NCBI GenBank assembly: GCA_934593275.1 | Contig: CAKTQE010000067.1 | Span: 1 to 10,810 of the forward strand | DNA from: an uncultured Oscillospiraceae bacterium | GTDB lineage: Bacteria; Bacillota; Clostridia; Oscillospirales; Oscillospiraceae | Direction of reading: 5' to 3' | DNA: 10,810 nt | Shown: positions 1 through 5,415 of the stretch, piece by piece | Position numbering within the stretch: position 1 is the stretch's first letter | Layout: the number at the start of each line of letters is the position of its first letter | Program-made: the position numbers and the translations under genes | Notes under the pieces: generated by a model | The model's input: only the letters and a program-made list of their open reading frames with translations | Database searches by the model: none | Told to the model about the DNA's origin: nothing

Positions 1-14
1 TGGCGTTGGGTCAA

Positions 15-127
15 CGCCGCTACATTTGTACCGTATATCGGGTCATACCATTCACCGCCACGTTGGATGTATAACCTGTGCGGGTGAATGGTATTCCCTG
101 ATATACGGCACACCCAATGTAGCGGCG
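15..127. repeat. Long imperfect hairpin repeat element
   Basis: The two halves fold back on each other. Bases 15-26 pair with 116-127 (cgccgctacatt), 31-39 with 100-108 (ccgtatatc), and 45-56 with 83-94 (ataccattcacc, 12 of 12), leaving a loop at about 57-82. A small separate hairpin, ggcgttg/caacgcc, lies at 2-18. The loop sequence ccgccacgttggatgt (55-70) recurs exactly at 10626-10641, so this belongs to a family of interspersed elements. No coding potential is visible. It resembles a MITE or REP-like palindrome, but the family name and mobility are unknown. Confidence 0.75.
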
Positions 128-276
128 ATGATTCGCTACTATAGCCCCGTTGGATTTACGAATACGAATTTTTTAGTATAGCATACCAAAAGGAAAGAAG
201 AAAAAGAGCATTTTCTGAAACCTATCTTCAAAACCCGACTTTGCCATATCATTGCCACACCGAACATGCGGGCAGC
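128..276. other. Gene-free spacer
   Basis: AT-rich DNA between the hairpin element and the rubredoxin terminator. I see no open frame with a ribosome binding site, no RNA gene and no clear promoter here. Confidence 0.5.
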
Positions 277-308
277 AAAAAAGAGGAGAAGGATCTCTCC
301 CTCTCCTC
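277..308 (-). terminator. Rho-independent terminator of the perR-rubrerythrin-rubredoxin operon
   Basis: Arms gaggaga (283-289) and tctcctc (302-308) form a stem. On the minus strand it is followed directly by six T residues (complement of a277-a282). It lies 9 bases past the rubredoxin stop codon, the right place to end the leftward operon. Confidence 0.85.
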
Positions 309-317
309 AATTCATTT

Positions 318-473
318 TTATTCCGCAGGATAGAACGCGTCTTTGCCCAGGCCGCAGGTGGGGCAAACCCAGTCTTCGGGAACGTCTTCCCAGGCGGTGC
401 CGGGGGCTACGCCGTTGTCGGGGTCGCCCAGGGCGGGGTCGTAGATATAGCCGCAGGGGCATTCATACTTCAT
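318..473 (-). CDS. Rubredoxin (51 aa), with an unusual C-x-C first metal knuckle
   Basis: Small cytoplasmic one-iron electron carrier. The 51-residue translation, starting [13 protein letters not shown], has the rubredoxin layout: first knuckle at C5/C7, then the DPDNG and PGT segments, then the second knuckle C37-P-T-C40-G and the GKDAF end. The usual length is 50-55 residues. The ATG is preceded by GAGGGAA, which overlaps the stop of the upstream rubrerythrin gene; the gap is 14 bp, so co-transcription and coupling are likely. It is the last gene of the operon. In Clostridium acetobutylicum, rubredoxin delivers electrons from NADH:rubredoxin oxidoreductase to reverse rubrerythrin, so that role is inferred here. 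The odd feature is C-P-C-G in place of the canonical C-x-x-C-G, a one-codon in-frame shortening. The rest of the protein is intact, so it is probably real and not an error. Confidence 0.93.
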   Translation of the reverse strand: MKYECPCGYIYDPALGDPDNGVAPGTAWEDVPEDWVCPTCGLGKDAFYPAE

Positions 474-487
474 AGAAAAGTTCCCTC

Positions 488-1078
488 TTACTTGAAGTAC
501 CGCTCCAGCAGACCCTTGAGAGCCTTGCCGTGACGGGCCTCGTCCTTGGCCATTTCGTGGACGGTGTCGTGGATGGCATCCAGGCCGTTCTTCTTGGCGC
601 AGGCGGCCAGGTCAAACTTGCCCTGGGTGGCACCGAACTCGCAGTCCACACGCCATGCCAGGTTCTTCTTGGTGGAGGCGGTCATATTGGGTTCCAGAGT
701 GGTACCCAGCATCTCGGCAAACTTGGCGGCATGCTCGGCTTCCTCATAGGCGGCTTTCTCCCAGTACAGGCCGATTTCGGGGTAGCCCTCCCGGTGGGCC
801 ACACGGGCCATGCACAGGTACATACCCACTTCGCTGCACTCGCCGTTAAAGTTGGCTTTCAGCTGCTCCAGGATATACGCCTTGTCTTCCTCGGAGATGT
901 CGGGGTTGTTGGCAACGGTCTTCTCGTAGATGCCCAGCTCATGCTCGGCAGCCAGCTTGCCCTCTTCCATAACCTTAAACTTGGAGCCGGGAACCTTGCA
1001 GACGGGGCAGACAAAGCCCTCGGGCATCACTTCAGCTTCCAGAACATAACCGCAAACGGGGCAAACAAACTTCTTCAT
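488..1078 (-). CDS. Reverse rubrerythrin (NADH peroxidase-type; N-terminal rubredoxin domain, C-terminal ferritin-like di-iron domain)
   Basis: 196-residue cytoplasmic peroxidase that reduces hydrogen peroxide (and indirectly oxygen) to water in anaerobes. Domain order is reversed relative to classical rubrerythrin. Residues 1-35 are a short rubredoxin-like domain with C6-x2-C9 and C24-x2-C27. Residues from about 45 to 196 are a ferritin-like four-helix domain with di-iron ligand motifs: E80 in NGECSE, E113-x2-H116 in EEAEH, E147, and E180-x2-H183 in DEARH. The start at 1078 is chosen because GGAGGAAAACC precedes that ATG; an upstream in-frame ATG would overlap perR and has no such site. It sits 40 bp after perR and 14 bp before rubredoxin, its likely electron donor. 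Expression is probably PerR-controlled from the promoter upstream of perR. I know the C. acetobutylicum reverse rubrerythrins as the best-studied relatives. Confidence 0.94.
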   Translation of the reverse strand: MKKFVCPVCGYVLEAEVMPEGFVCPVCKVPGSKFKVMEEGKLAAEHELGIYEKTVANNPDISEEDKAYILEQLKANFNGECSEVGMYLCMARVAHREGYPEIGLYWEKAAYEEAEHAAKFAEMLGTTLEPNMTASTKKNLAWRVDCEFGATQGKFDLAACAKKNGLDAIHDTVHEMAKDEARHGKALKGLLERYFK

Positions 1079-1118
1079 AAGGTTTTCCTCCATAAAATTA
1101 GATTTTTTGTGTTGCTTT

Positions 1119-1535
1119 TCAGGCAATACTATTACTTTCCGTAAGTCCGTCTGCCTTTTGAAGGCACTCCCTACAGACTCCGGTGAAAGTCAATTGGGTG
1201 GTATCGATGCGGCAGCCCAAGTGTCGGGCAAACCCGCCGTAATCCGGCTGCTCCACCTGGGATACATCCAGCACCGCGCCGCAGTCGGTGCAGATAAAGT
1301 GGACATGGGGAACGGTATTGCCGTCAAAACGTTCAACGCCGTTGACATTGCCCACGCTGATGATCAGCCCCTGGCTTTTGAACAGGGCCAGATTCCGGTA
1401 GACCGTGGCAAGAGAAATATCCGGATTTTCCTGTTGGAGCATCTGGTATAAGGTCTCCGCACTGGGGTGGGCCGTGGTCCCCCGAAGACAGGCAAGGATG
1501 GCATTGCGTTTGCGAAACTGTTTTGTCTGTTCCAT
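1119..1535 (-). CDS. perR: Fur-family peroxide-responsive repressor (PerR-like)
   Basis: 138-residue metal-dependent DNA-binding repressor. An N-terminal winged helix (about residues 1-70, with the recognition segment LATVYRNL at 42-49) is followed by a dimerisation/metal domain. The structural zinc site is visible as C82-x2-C85 and C121-x2-C124. The sensing-site residues match Bacillus subtilis PerR: H23 (H37), D71 (D85), H77 and H79 (H91/H93), and D90 (D104). Aspartate at the last position is the residue that makes PerR peroxide-sensitive; Fur and Zur usually carry glutamate. This favours PerR over Fur, as does the neighbouring rubrerythrin. The start is ATG 1533-1535, 7 bases after GGAGG; another in-frame ATG at 1539-1541 lies only 1 base from it. 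First gene of the operon and probably autoregulated through the box at 1554-1572. Confidence 0.9.
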   Translation of the reverse strand: MEQTKQFRKRNAILACLRGTTAHPSAETLYQMLQQENPDISLATVYRNLALFKSQGLIISVGNVNGVERFDGNTVPHVHFICTDCGAVLDVSQVEQPDYGGFARHLGCRIDTTQLTFTGVCRECLQKADGLTESNSIA

Positions 1536-1541
1536 GGTCAT

Positions 1542-1548
1542 CCCTCCT
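1542..1548 (-). promoter_or_regulatory. Ribosome binding site that fixes the perR start
   Basis: The minus strand reads AAGGAGGGATGACCATG. The GGAGG core is 7 bases from the ATG at 1535 but 1 base from the ATG at 1541, so translation should begin at the second ATG. Confidence 0.75.
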
Positions 1549-1553
1549 TATTT

Positions 1554-1572
1554 GCGACTGATTATCATTTAC
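1554..1572 (-). promoter_or_regulatory. Fur/PerR-type operator
   Basis: The minus strand around ATGATAATCA (complement of 1559-1568) matches 14 of 19 positions of the classical Fur box GATAATGATAATCATTATC. It lies 7 or more bases downstream of the -10 element, covering the expected transcription start. A bound repressor there would block the perR operon. The match to the PerR-specific consensus is poorer, so the class of box is inferred from the gene it controls. Confidence 0.65.
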
Positions 1573-1578
1573 ATCCAT

Positions 1579-1607
1579 ACTATACCACGGTCCGGGCTTC
1601 TTGTCAA
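1579..1607 (-). promoter_or_regulatory. Sigma-A promoter of the perR operon
   Basis: On the minus strand, a perfect TTGACA (1602-1607) and TATAGT (1579-1584) are separated by 17 bases. It is about 45 bases upstream of perR, with the operator immediately downstream. Confidence 0.85.
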
Positions 1608-1636
1608 CAGGTAATTTTGAAAAACTTTTCGATGCA

Positions 1637-1673
1637 AAACCCGCCCCAGGAGCTTTCGTCCCGGGGCGGGTTT
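1637..1673 (-). terminator. Terminator after the SGNH hydrolase gene
   Basis: A perfect 11-bp stem pairs aaacccgcccc (1637-1647) with ggggcgggttt (1663-1673). On the minus strand the stem runs into a short TTTT. It lies 14 bases beyond the hydrolase stop and just upstream of the perR promoter, insulating the two leftward units. Confidence 0.75.
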
Positions 1674-1687
1674 CAAAAATCAAAGGG

Positions 1688-2350
1688 TCACTCTGCCAGA
1701 ATTTCCGGCACCAGCTGGGCAAGCTTTTCAGCCAGTTGGGCGTGGCCATGGCGGGTCAAGTGCATGTAGTCCACCTCATTGAACTGGCAGAACGCGGCAT
1801 CCAGGAAATGGACACCCAGAAGCTCTGCGGTGGCCTTGTAGTATTTCGCAATGCCCCGGGAGATGGCCGGGGCGTTTTTGCCCATGTCCTCCATCACCAG
1901 GCGGTTGGACTGCACCCCATCGCCAATGGGGGGCGGGGCAATGATCAGCACCTTGGGCTGTTTCCCAGGCTGCCAGCAGTCCACACTCATGGCTTTCCGA
2001 ACCAGCCGCTCCATGCCCTTGCCGATGACAAAGGGGTTGGTACCCAGCCGCTCCTTGGTGTCGTTGGTACCCAGCATGATCACCAGCAAATCAATATATT
2101 CGTGGCTTTTAAGCAGTGCGTACACATAGGGCAGCACGTCCATGTTCTCGTTGATGGGGTCCGGGAACACCGTGGTCCGTCCGGAAAGGCCCTCTTCCGT
2201 CACCAGGTATTCCTGGCCCAGAGTCTTTTGCAGACGGCAGGTCCAACGCTCGTCCTCATTAAAGCGAATGCCATGGTCGGCGCAGTCCATGGGGTCGGCG
2301 CAGTAGCCATGGGTATTGGAGTCGCCAACGCAGAGAATATGCTTCTTCAT
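1688..2350 (-). CDS. SGNH/GDSL-family hydrolase (lipase/esterase-like)
   Basis: 220-residue serine hydrolase, apparently cytoplasmic because no signal peptide is seen. The SGNH blocks are present: block I GDSNTHG with nucleophile S11; block III GTND at 94-97, whose Asn contributes to the oxyanion hole; and block V D194-Y-M-H197 supplying the catalytic Asp and His. A block II glycine is probably in GLSGRT (54-59). The GDSN start and overall length resemble the arylesterase/acyl-CoA thioesterase branch of SGNH enzymes; the substrate (acetyl-sugar, aryl ester or lipid) cannot be read from sequence. The start at 2350 is set by GGAGG 8 bases upstream; longer in-frame extensions would run through the promoter. 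Transcribed alone, divergently from the NusG domain II gene. Confidence 0.88.
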   Translation of the reverse strand: MKKHILCVGDSNTHGYCADPMDCADHGIRFNEDERWTCRLQKTLGQEYLVTEEGLSGRTTVFPDPINENMDVLPYVYALLKSHEYIDLLVIMLGTNDTKERLGTNPFVIGKGMERLVRKAMSVDCWQPGKQPKVLIIAPPPIGDGVQSNRLVMEDMGKNAPAISRGIAKYYKATAELLGVHFLDAAFCQFNEVDYMHLTRHGHAQLAEKLAQLVPEILAE

Positions 2351-2378
2351 AGGAAAAACCTCCGTACTTTTTTCTACC

Positions 2379-2407
2379 AGTATACCAAGAGTACCCCCGA
2401 ATTGCAA
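2379..2407 (-). promoter_or_regulatory. Promoter of the SGNH hydrolase gene
   Basis: On the minus strand, TTGCAA (complement of 2402-2407) and TATACT (complement of 2379-2384) have a 17-base spacer. The GGAGG of the hydrolase follows about 13 bases past the -10. Confidence 0.75.
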
Positions 2408-2416
2408 GAGAAAGCA

Positions 2417-2445
2417 TTGCCTTTTGGGGAAAGATTTGCTATAGT
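2417..2445 (+). promoter_or_regulatory. Promoter of the NusG domain II gene
   Basis: TTGCCT (2417-2422) and TATAGT (2440-2445) are separated by 17 bases. Its -35 starts only 9 bases from the -35 of the divergent hydrolase promoter. Confidence 0.72.
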
Positions 2446-2468
2446 AGGAAAAAACAAAGGAGCAGACC

Positions 2469-2828
2469 ATGAAGACAGCTTATTGGATAGGACTCATTGC
2501 CCTTGCGCTGGTTCTGAGCCTGAGCCTGGGACTCTGGCTCCTCCGGCCTCAGACACCCAAAAATCAGGTAACGGTGGTGCAGGACGGCCAGGTGACAATG
2601 GTTTTAGACCTTGACCAAGACCAGGCCCTGACGTTTACAAGTAAAAACGGCGGCACCAATACCGTCAAAATTCAAGACGGCAAAATCGCCGTGACCCAGG
2701 CCAGCTGCCCGGACCACATCTGCATATCCATGGGCTGGAAAAACAGCGGCCCCCCCATCGCCTGTTTGCCCAACGGGCTGATCCTGCGCTTTGAAACGGA
2801 AGACACGCTGGACGGGGTTGCCGGGTGA
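2469..2828 (+). CDS. Membrane-anchored NusG domain II-containing protein
   Basis: 119 residues. Residues about 5-25 are a hydrophobic segment acting as a membrane anchor or uncleaved signal, which places the remainder outside the cytoplasm. Residues about 33-112 match the NusG domain II family (PF07009) by its hallmarks: C80-P-D-H-x-C85, then G89-W90 and I98-C-L-P-N (C99). The family is common in Firmicutes, often near heptaprenyl diphosphate synthase, ApbE or Rnf-like genes; its function is not established. Here it stands alone, so context does not help. The start is supported by AAAGGAG six bases upstream, with a good promoter before that. The three cysteines in an exported domain suggest metal or disulfide chemistry, but that is inference. 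Confidence 0.85.
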   Translation: MKTAYWIGLIALALVLSLSLGLWLLRPQTPKNQVTVVQDGQVTMVLDLDQDQALTFTSKNGGTNTVKIQDGKIAVTQASCPDHICISMGWKNSGPPIACLPNGLILRFETEDTLDGVAG

Positions 2829-3131
2829 TTACAAATAGTTACAGTTTTTCGGCCTGCAGAAAAGTGCCTGTAGGTTCCTGATTTCAAAAACATCTATATT
2901 ATGTTTCAGAAGCAGCCAAGAATACCTGTATTCTAATATTTCCCACCTCCAAAAACGGGGTGGGATTTCTATTTTCAGATTGTAAACCATCCAAAATTAA
3001 AGGTTGACAAATGGGTTTTGCCATGGTAGTTTCTCCAAGGATGGATTCAAAAAACACCCAAATGATTCCAAGCGCAGAAAAACGCACGTCCTTAGAATTT
3101 GTCGGTTGAAAAAATCCCACCTACCAGCGAA
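2829..3131. other. Gene-free stretch after the NusG domain II gene
   Basis: It contains the terminator at 2941-2970 and otherwise no supported gene. A 10-bp inverted repeat, ggtgggattt (2959-2968) and aaatcccacc (3112-3121), brackets about 145 bases and might mark a decayed small element, but the ends are too short to be sure. Confidence 0.5.
2941..2970 (+). terminator. Probable terminator of the NusG domain II gene
   Basis: Arms tcccacc (2941-2947) and ggtggga (2959-2965) form a stem, which can be lengthened by cc/gg with one bulge. It is followed by a T-rich tail. It lies about 110 bases after the stop codon, farther than usual. Confidence 0.6.
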
Positions 3132-3162
3132 ACCGTAGGGAACGGCCTATGTGCCGTTCCGC
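3132..3162 (+). repeat. Left arm of a perfect 31-bp inverted repeat
   Basis: This arm is the exact reverse complement of 3501-3531. It also contains its own hairpin, ggaacggc-ctatgt-gccgttcc. With the right arm it brackets about 340 bases of other palindromic repeats. A further partial copy (ggccgttccctaca) lies at 3657-3670. Confidence 0.85.
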
Positions 3163-3219
3163 ACGTGAAAAGACGGAACTGTTACCGATAAAAACCAGCA
3201 CCCGAAAGCACGCTATAAA

Positions 3220-3275
3220 AGCTTCCCCGCTGGGGAAGCTGGCAGGGCGTAGCCCTGACTGATGAGGTGCGGGGC
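3220..3275 (+). repeat. Interspersed palindromic repeat, family A, forward copy
   Basis: Two consecutive hairpins are present: agcttcccc/ggggaagct (3220-3228 with 3232-3240) and cagggc/gccctg (3243-3248 with 3252-3257). They are followed by actgatgaggtgcgg. A diverged inverse copy lies at 3588-3637. From memory, related double-hairpin repeats are widespread in Oscillospiraceae genomes; I could not verify this here. No protein is encoded. Confidence 0.7.
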
Positions 3276-3327
3276 AGCCTGTAACATTCCAGAAACAAAG
3301 GGCGAATTCGTAGAAACGTAACCTCAT

Positions 3328-3368
3328 TGTCATTCCGACCGCAGCGCAAGCGGAGTGGAGGAATCCAC
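3328..3368 (+). repeat. Interspersed repeat, family B, left arm
   Basis: It begins tgtcattccga and ends ggaatccac. It is an imperfect reverse complement of 3413-3450, the pair forming a stem of about 40 bp around a 44-base loop. Repeats of this tgtcattccgagcg type are, to my knowledge, common in gut Firmicutes; the function is unknown. Confidence 0.7.
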
Positions 3369-3412
3369 CACGTGGGATAATGAACCACCACAAGTTAAAA
3401 TCTGCTACTTGC

Positions 3413-3450
3413 GTGGATTCCTCGACTCACTGCGTTCGCTCGGAATGACA
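3413..3450 (-). repeat. Interspersed repeat, family B, right arm
   Basis: It runs from gtggattcctcga to tcggaatgaca. Inverted partner of 3328-3368; the outer 11 bases and the ggaatccac end match exactly, with variation in the middle. Confidence 0.7.
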
Positions 3451-3500
3451 TGATCGGGGGGCGGTTTTGTTTTATCCGCACAGGTTGTATTTGCCACGCA

Positions 3501-3531
3501 GCGGAACGGCACATAGGCCGTTCCCTACGGT
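3501..3531 (-). repeat. Right arm of a perfect 31-bp inverted repeat
   Basis: Exact reverse complement of 3132-3162. It is preceded by caggttgtatttgccac (3481-3497), which recurs with one change at 10496-10512, so the arm is part of a larger repeat unit. Confidence 0.85.
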
Positions 3532-3587
3532 GAGACTCGGCATGTTTACCTCTGCGCCCGTTGTTCCTACAATGCGCAACGCCGTAC

Positions 3588-3637
3588 CGCCCCTCATCCA
3601 CTGCCTGCGGGCGGTCCCCCTTCCCCGGCGGGGAAGG
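3588..3637 (-). repeat. Interspersed palindromic repeat, family A, inverted copy
   Basis: On the minus strand it reads as the ccttcccc-gcc-ggggaagg hairpin (3619-3626 with 3630-3637), then a GC-rich segment and ggatgaggggcgg. The order of parts is the same as in the forward copy at 3220-3275, with diverged sequence. Confidence 0.65.
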
Positions 3638-3715
3638 TCTTTTGGAGCTTTCCTGGGCCGTTCCCTACATACTTTAGCGAACGTGCAAAAATGAACAACG
3701 TTGGTCGCCCCAATC

Positions 3716-3785
3716 ATTGACAATTGTCCATTGTCAATTGTCAATTCAGAAAATAACTGTCAACTGTCCACCGTCAACTGTCAAC
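3716..3785 (-). repeat. Heptanucleotide tandem array, left, minus orientation
   Basis: On the minus strand there are four units of the GTTGACA type (including GTTGACG and GTGGACA), a linker GTTATTTTCTGA, then ATTGACA, ATTGACA and ATGGACA and a terminal ATTG. The same order in the opposite orientation is found at 10399-10465. The array ends 45 bases before birA. Confidence 0.85.
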
Positions 3786-3830
3786 TTTCCCCCCCTTTTT
3801 CCCAAACCATTCACGTTCAGGAGGTCTCCC

Positions 3831-4805
3831 ATGGCTACCAAAGATCGGATACTGGAATTGCTGCTGTCCTGTCGGGGGAGTTATCTGTCCGGGGAGGAAC
3901 TGGCCATGAGTCTGGGGGTTTCCCGGGCGGCGGTCTGGAAAGGGGTCAAGGCTCTGCGGGATGGGGGATTTCCCATTGTGGGGCAGCCCAACCGGGGGTA
4001 TTGCCTGGAAACCGGGGCGGACATTCTGTCCGTTCACGGAATTCTGGGGCTTCTGGACCCTGGCGGGCCGTGGAAGCTGGAATTGCGGGACTGCGTACCC
4101 TCTACCAATGCCCTGCTGCGGGAACAGGCCTTTGGGGGCGCGCCGGAGGGGACGGTGCTGCTGGCCATTTCTCAGAGCCAGGGCCGGGGGCGCATGGGAA
4201 GACCCTTTTTCTCCCCGGCGGACACCGGCGTGTACCTGAGTCTGCTTCTTCGGCCCAAAACCGGGGCGGCGGCAGGGCGGGTCACCACCATGGCGGCCTT
4301 GGCGGCCTGTCAGGCGGTGTCGGCCCTCAGCGGAGAGGATGCCGGAATCAAATGGGTCAATGACGTGTTTCTCCATGGCAAAAAGGTCAGCGGCATTTTA
4401 ACCGAGGCCTCGTTCTCTTTGGAGGACGGCACCCCGGACTATGTGGTGCTGGGAGCCGGATTCAACCTTTATGCCCCCCAGGGGGGCTTCCCGGAGGAGC
4501 TGGATAAGGTCGCCGGAGCCATTCTCCCGGAGACGGTGGACAACGGCAAGAACAGACTGGCGGCGTTGTTCCTCCAATCTTTCTGGGATCTATACCAAAG
4601 CCCAAAGGACCATGTTCCTGCCTATAAAGAGAAAAGTCTGGTGCTGGGAAAAGACATTTGGATACAAACGCCCCAGGGGCAGCGGTCCGCCAAGGCCCTG
4701 GATTTAGACGAACACTGCGGACTGATGGTGGAATATCCGGACGGCACCCGGGCGGTTTTGAAGGCCGGGGAAGTCCGTATTCGAGAAAAGAAAGGATCGG
4801 TATAA
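3831..4805 (+). CDS. birA: Bifunctional biotin operon repressor / biotin-[acetyl-CoA-carboxylase] ligase
   Basis: 324 residues, the normal length for a two-function BirA. It activates biotin to biotinyl-5'-AMP and transfers it to a lysine of biotin-dependent carboxylases, and can repress biotin genes. Residues 1-60 are a winged-helix DNA-binding domain (recognition region SRAAVWKGVKAL, 31-42). Residues about 80-265 are the ligase domain, with S91-T-N, the biotinyl-adenylate loop GRGRMGR (118-124), KWVND (174-178; the usual Pro is replaced by Val) and K185 in KKVSG. The remainder is the C-terminal SH3-like domain. The start is chosen because AGGAGG lies 7 bases upstream of ATG 3831. The next gene, bioY, starts 3 bases after the stop, so the two are co-transcribed. 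No clear BirA operator is seen upstream. Confidence 0.95.
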   Translation: MATKDRILELLLSCRGSYLSGEELAMSLGVSRAAVWKGVKALRDGGFPIVGQPNRGYCLETGADILSVHGILGLLDPGGPWKLELRDCVPSTNALLREQAFGGAPEGTVLLAISQSQGRGRMGRPFFSPADTGVYLSLLLRPKTGAAAGRVTTMAALAACQAVSALSGEDAGIKWVNDVFLHGKKVSGILTEASFSLEDGTPDYVVLGAGFNLYAPQGGFPEELDKVAGAILPETVDNGKNRLAALFLQSFWDLYQSPKDHVPAYKEKSLVLGKDIWIQTPQGQRSAKALDLDEHCGLMVEYPDGTRAVLKAGEVRIREKKGSV

Positions 4806-4808
4806 AAA

Positions 4809-5351
4809 ATGAACACAAAGAAAATGACCACTCTTGACATGGTGTATATCGCCCTGTTTGCCTGTCTGATGGCCATCTGCGCCTGGATTTCCATTCCGGC
4901 CCAGATTCCCTTTACCCTGCAAACCATGGGCGTGTTTCTGGCGGTAGGTCTGCTGGGCGGCAAGCGGGGTACTCTGGCGGTGCTGGTTTACATCCTCATG
5001 GGTGCGGTGGGTCTGCCGGTGTTCTCCGGCATGGCCGGCGGCATCGGAAAGCTTCTGGGCATGACCGGCGGCTACATTGTAGGCTTCCTGGCCTCGGCCC
5101 TGATCATGTGGCTCATGGAGCGGCTGCTGGGCAAAAAGATGTGGGTACTGGCCCTTTCCATGGTGGTGGGTCTCATTGCCTGCTACGCCTTTGGCAGTGC
5201 CTGGTTCCTGGCGGTATACACCAGCTCCAAAGGCCCCATCACCCTGGGTGCGGTGCTGGGGATGTGCGTCCTCCCCTACATCCTGCCGGACCTGATCAAA
5301 ATCGCCCTGGCCCTGACCCTGACCAACATTCTCAGACGGTATGTAAAATAA
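4809..5351 (+). CDS. bioY: Biotin transporter BioY (ECF-type S component)
   Basis: 180-residue membrane protein that binds biotin and brings it into the cell. About six hydrophobic segments are visible. Family motifs are PFTLQTMGVFLA (34-45), GLPVFSGMAGGIG (68-80), GMTGGYIVGF (84-93) and PDLIK (160-164) near the C-terminus. No energising subunits (BioMN or EcfA/EcfT) are adjacent, so it probably uses the shared housekeeping ECF module encoded elsewhere; this is typical of Firmicutes. AAAGGA about 12 bases upstream, inside the end of birA, may serve as the ribosome binding site. Pairing with birA and the absence of bioABDF here fit a biotin scavenger, though auxotrophy cannot be shown from one window. 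Confidence 0.95.
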   Translation: MNTKKMTTLDMVYIALFACLMAICAWISIPAQIPFTLQTMGVFLAVGLLGGKRGTLAVLVYILMGAVGLPVFSGMAGGIGKLLGMTGGYIVGFLASALIMWLMERLLGKKMWVLALSMVVGLIACYAFGSAWFLAVYTSSKGPITLGAVLGMCVLPYILPDLIKIALALTLTNILRRYVK

Positions 5352-5364
5352 TCTCCCTCTGGCA

Positions 5365-5397
5365 AAATCCCCCGCCGAAAACCGGCGGGGGATTTTT
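5365..5397. terminator. Bidirectional terminator between bioY and the UroD-fold gene
   Basis: A perfect 13-bp stem, aaatcccccgccg (5365-5377) with cggcgggggattt (5383-5395), has a loop of aaaac. T-runs follow on both strands (ttttt at 5393-5397; TTTT on the minus strand). It serves the two converging operons. Confidence 0.92.
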
Positions 5398-5415
5398 GGA
5401 GGGATGAAAGGAGGC

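Noticed and set aside
1601..2614. 337-codon open frame on the plus strand.
   Set aside because: Antisense to the SGNH hydrolase and crossing two promoters and a terminator; no family resemblance.
3001..3035. Promoter starting with ttgaca near 3004.
   Set aside because: The -10 at the right distance (tagttt) is poor and no gene or RNA follows.
2899..3120. 73-codon open frame on the minus strand, with a possible inner start after ggagaaactacc.
   Set aside because: Composition is unlike a protein, it resembles no family I know, it overlaps the terminator at 2941-2970, and it lacks a promoter. Treated as non-coding.
3253..3310. The sequence ctgatgag followed at a distance by agaaac looks like a hammerhead ribozyme core.
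   Set aside because: The spacing and a stem II are not convincing, no cleavage-site helix is found, and the motif belongs to a repeat whose inverse copy reads ggatgagg, breaking the core.
3716..3785. CRISPR array.
   Set aside because: Units are only 7 bases, contiguous, with no unique spacers and no cas genes.
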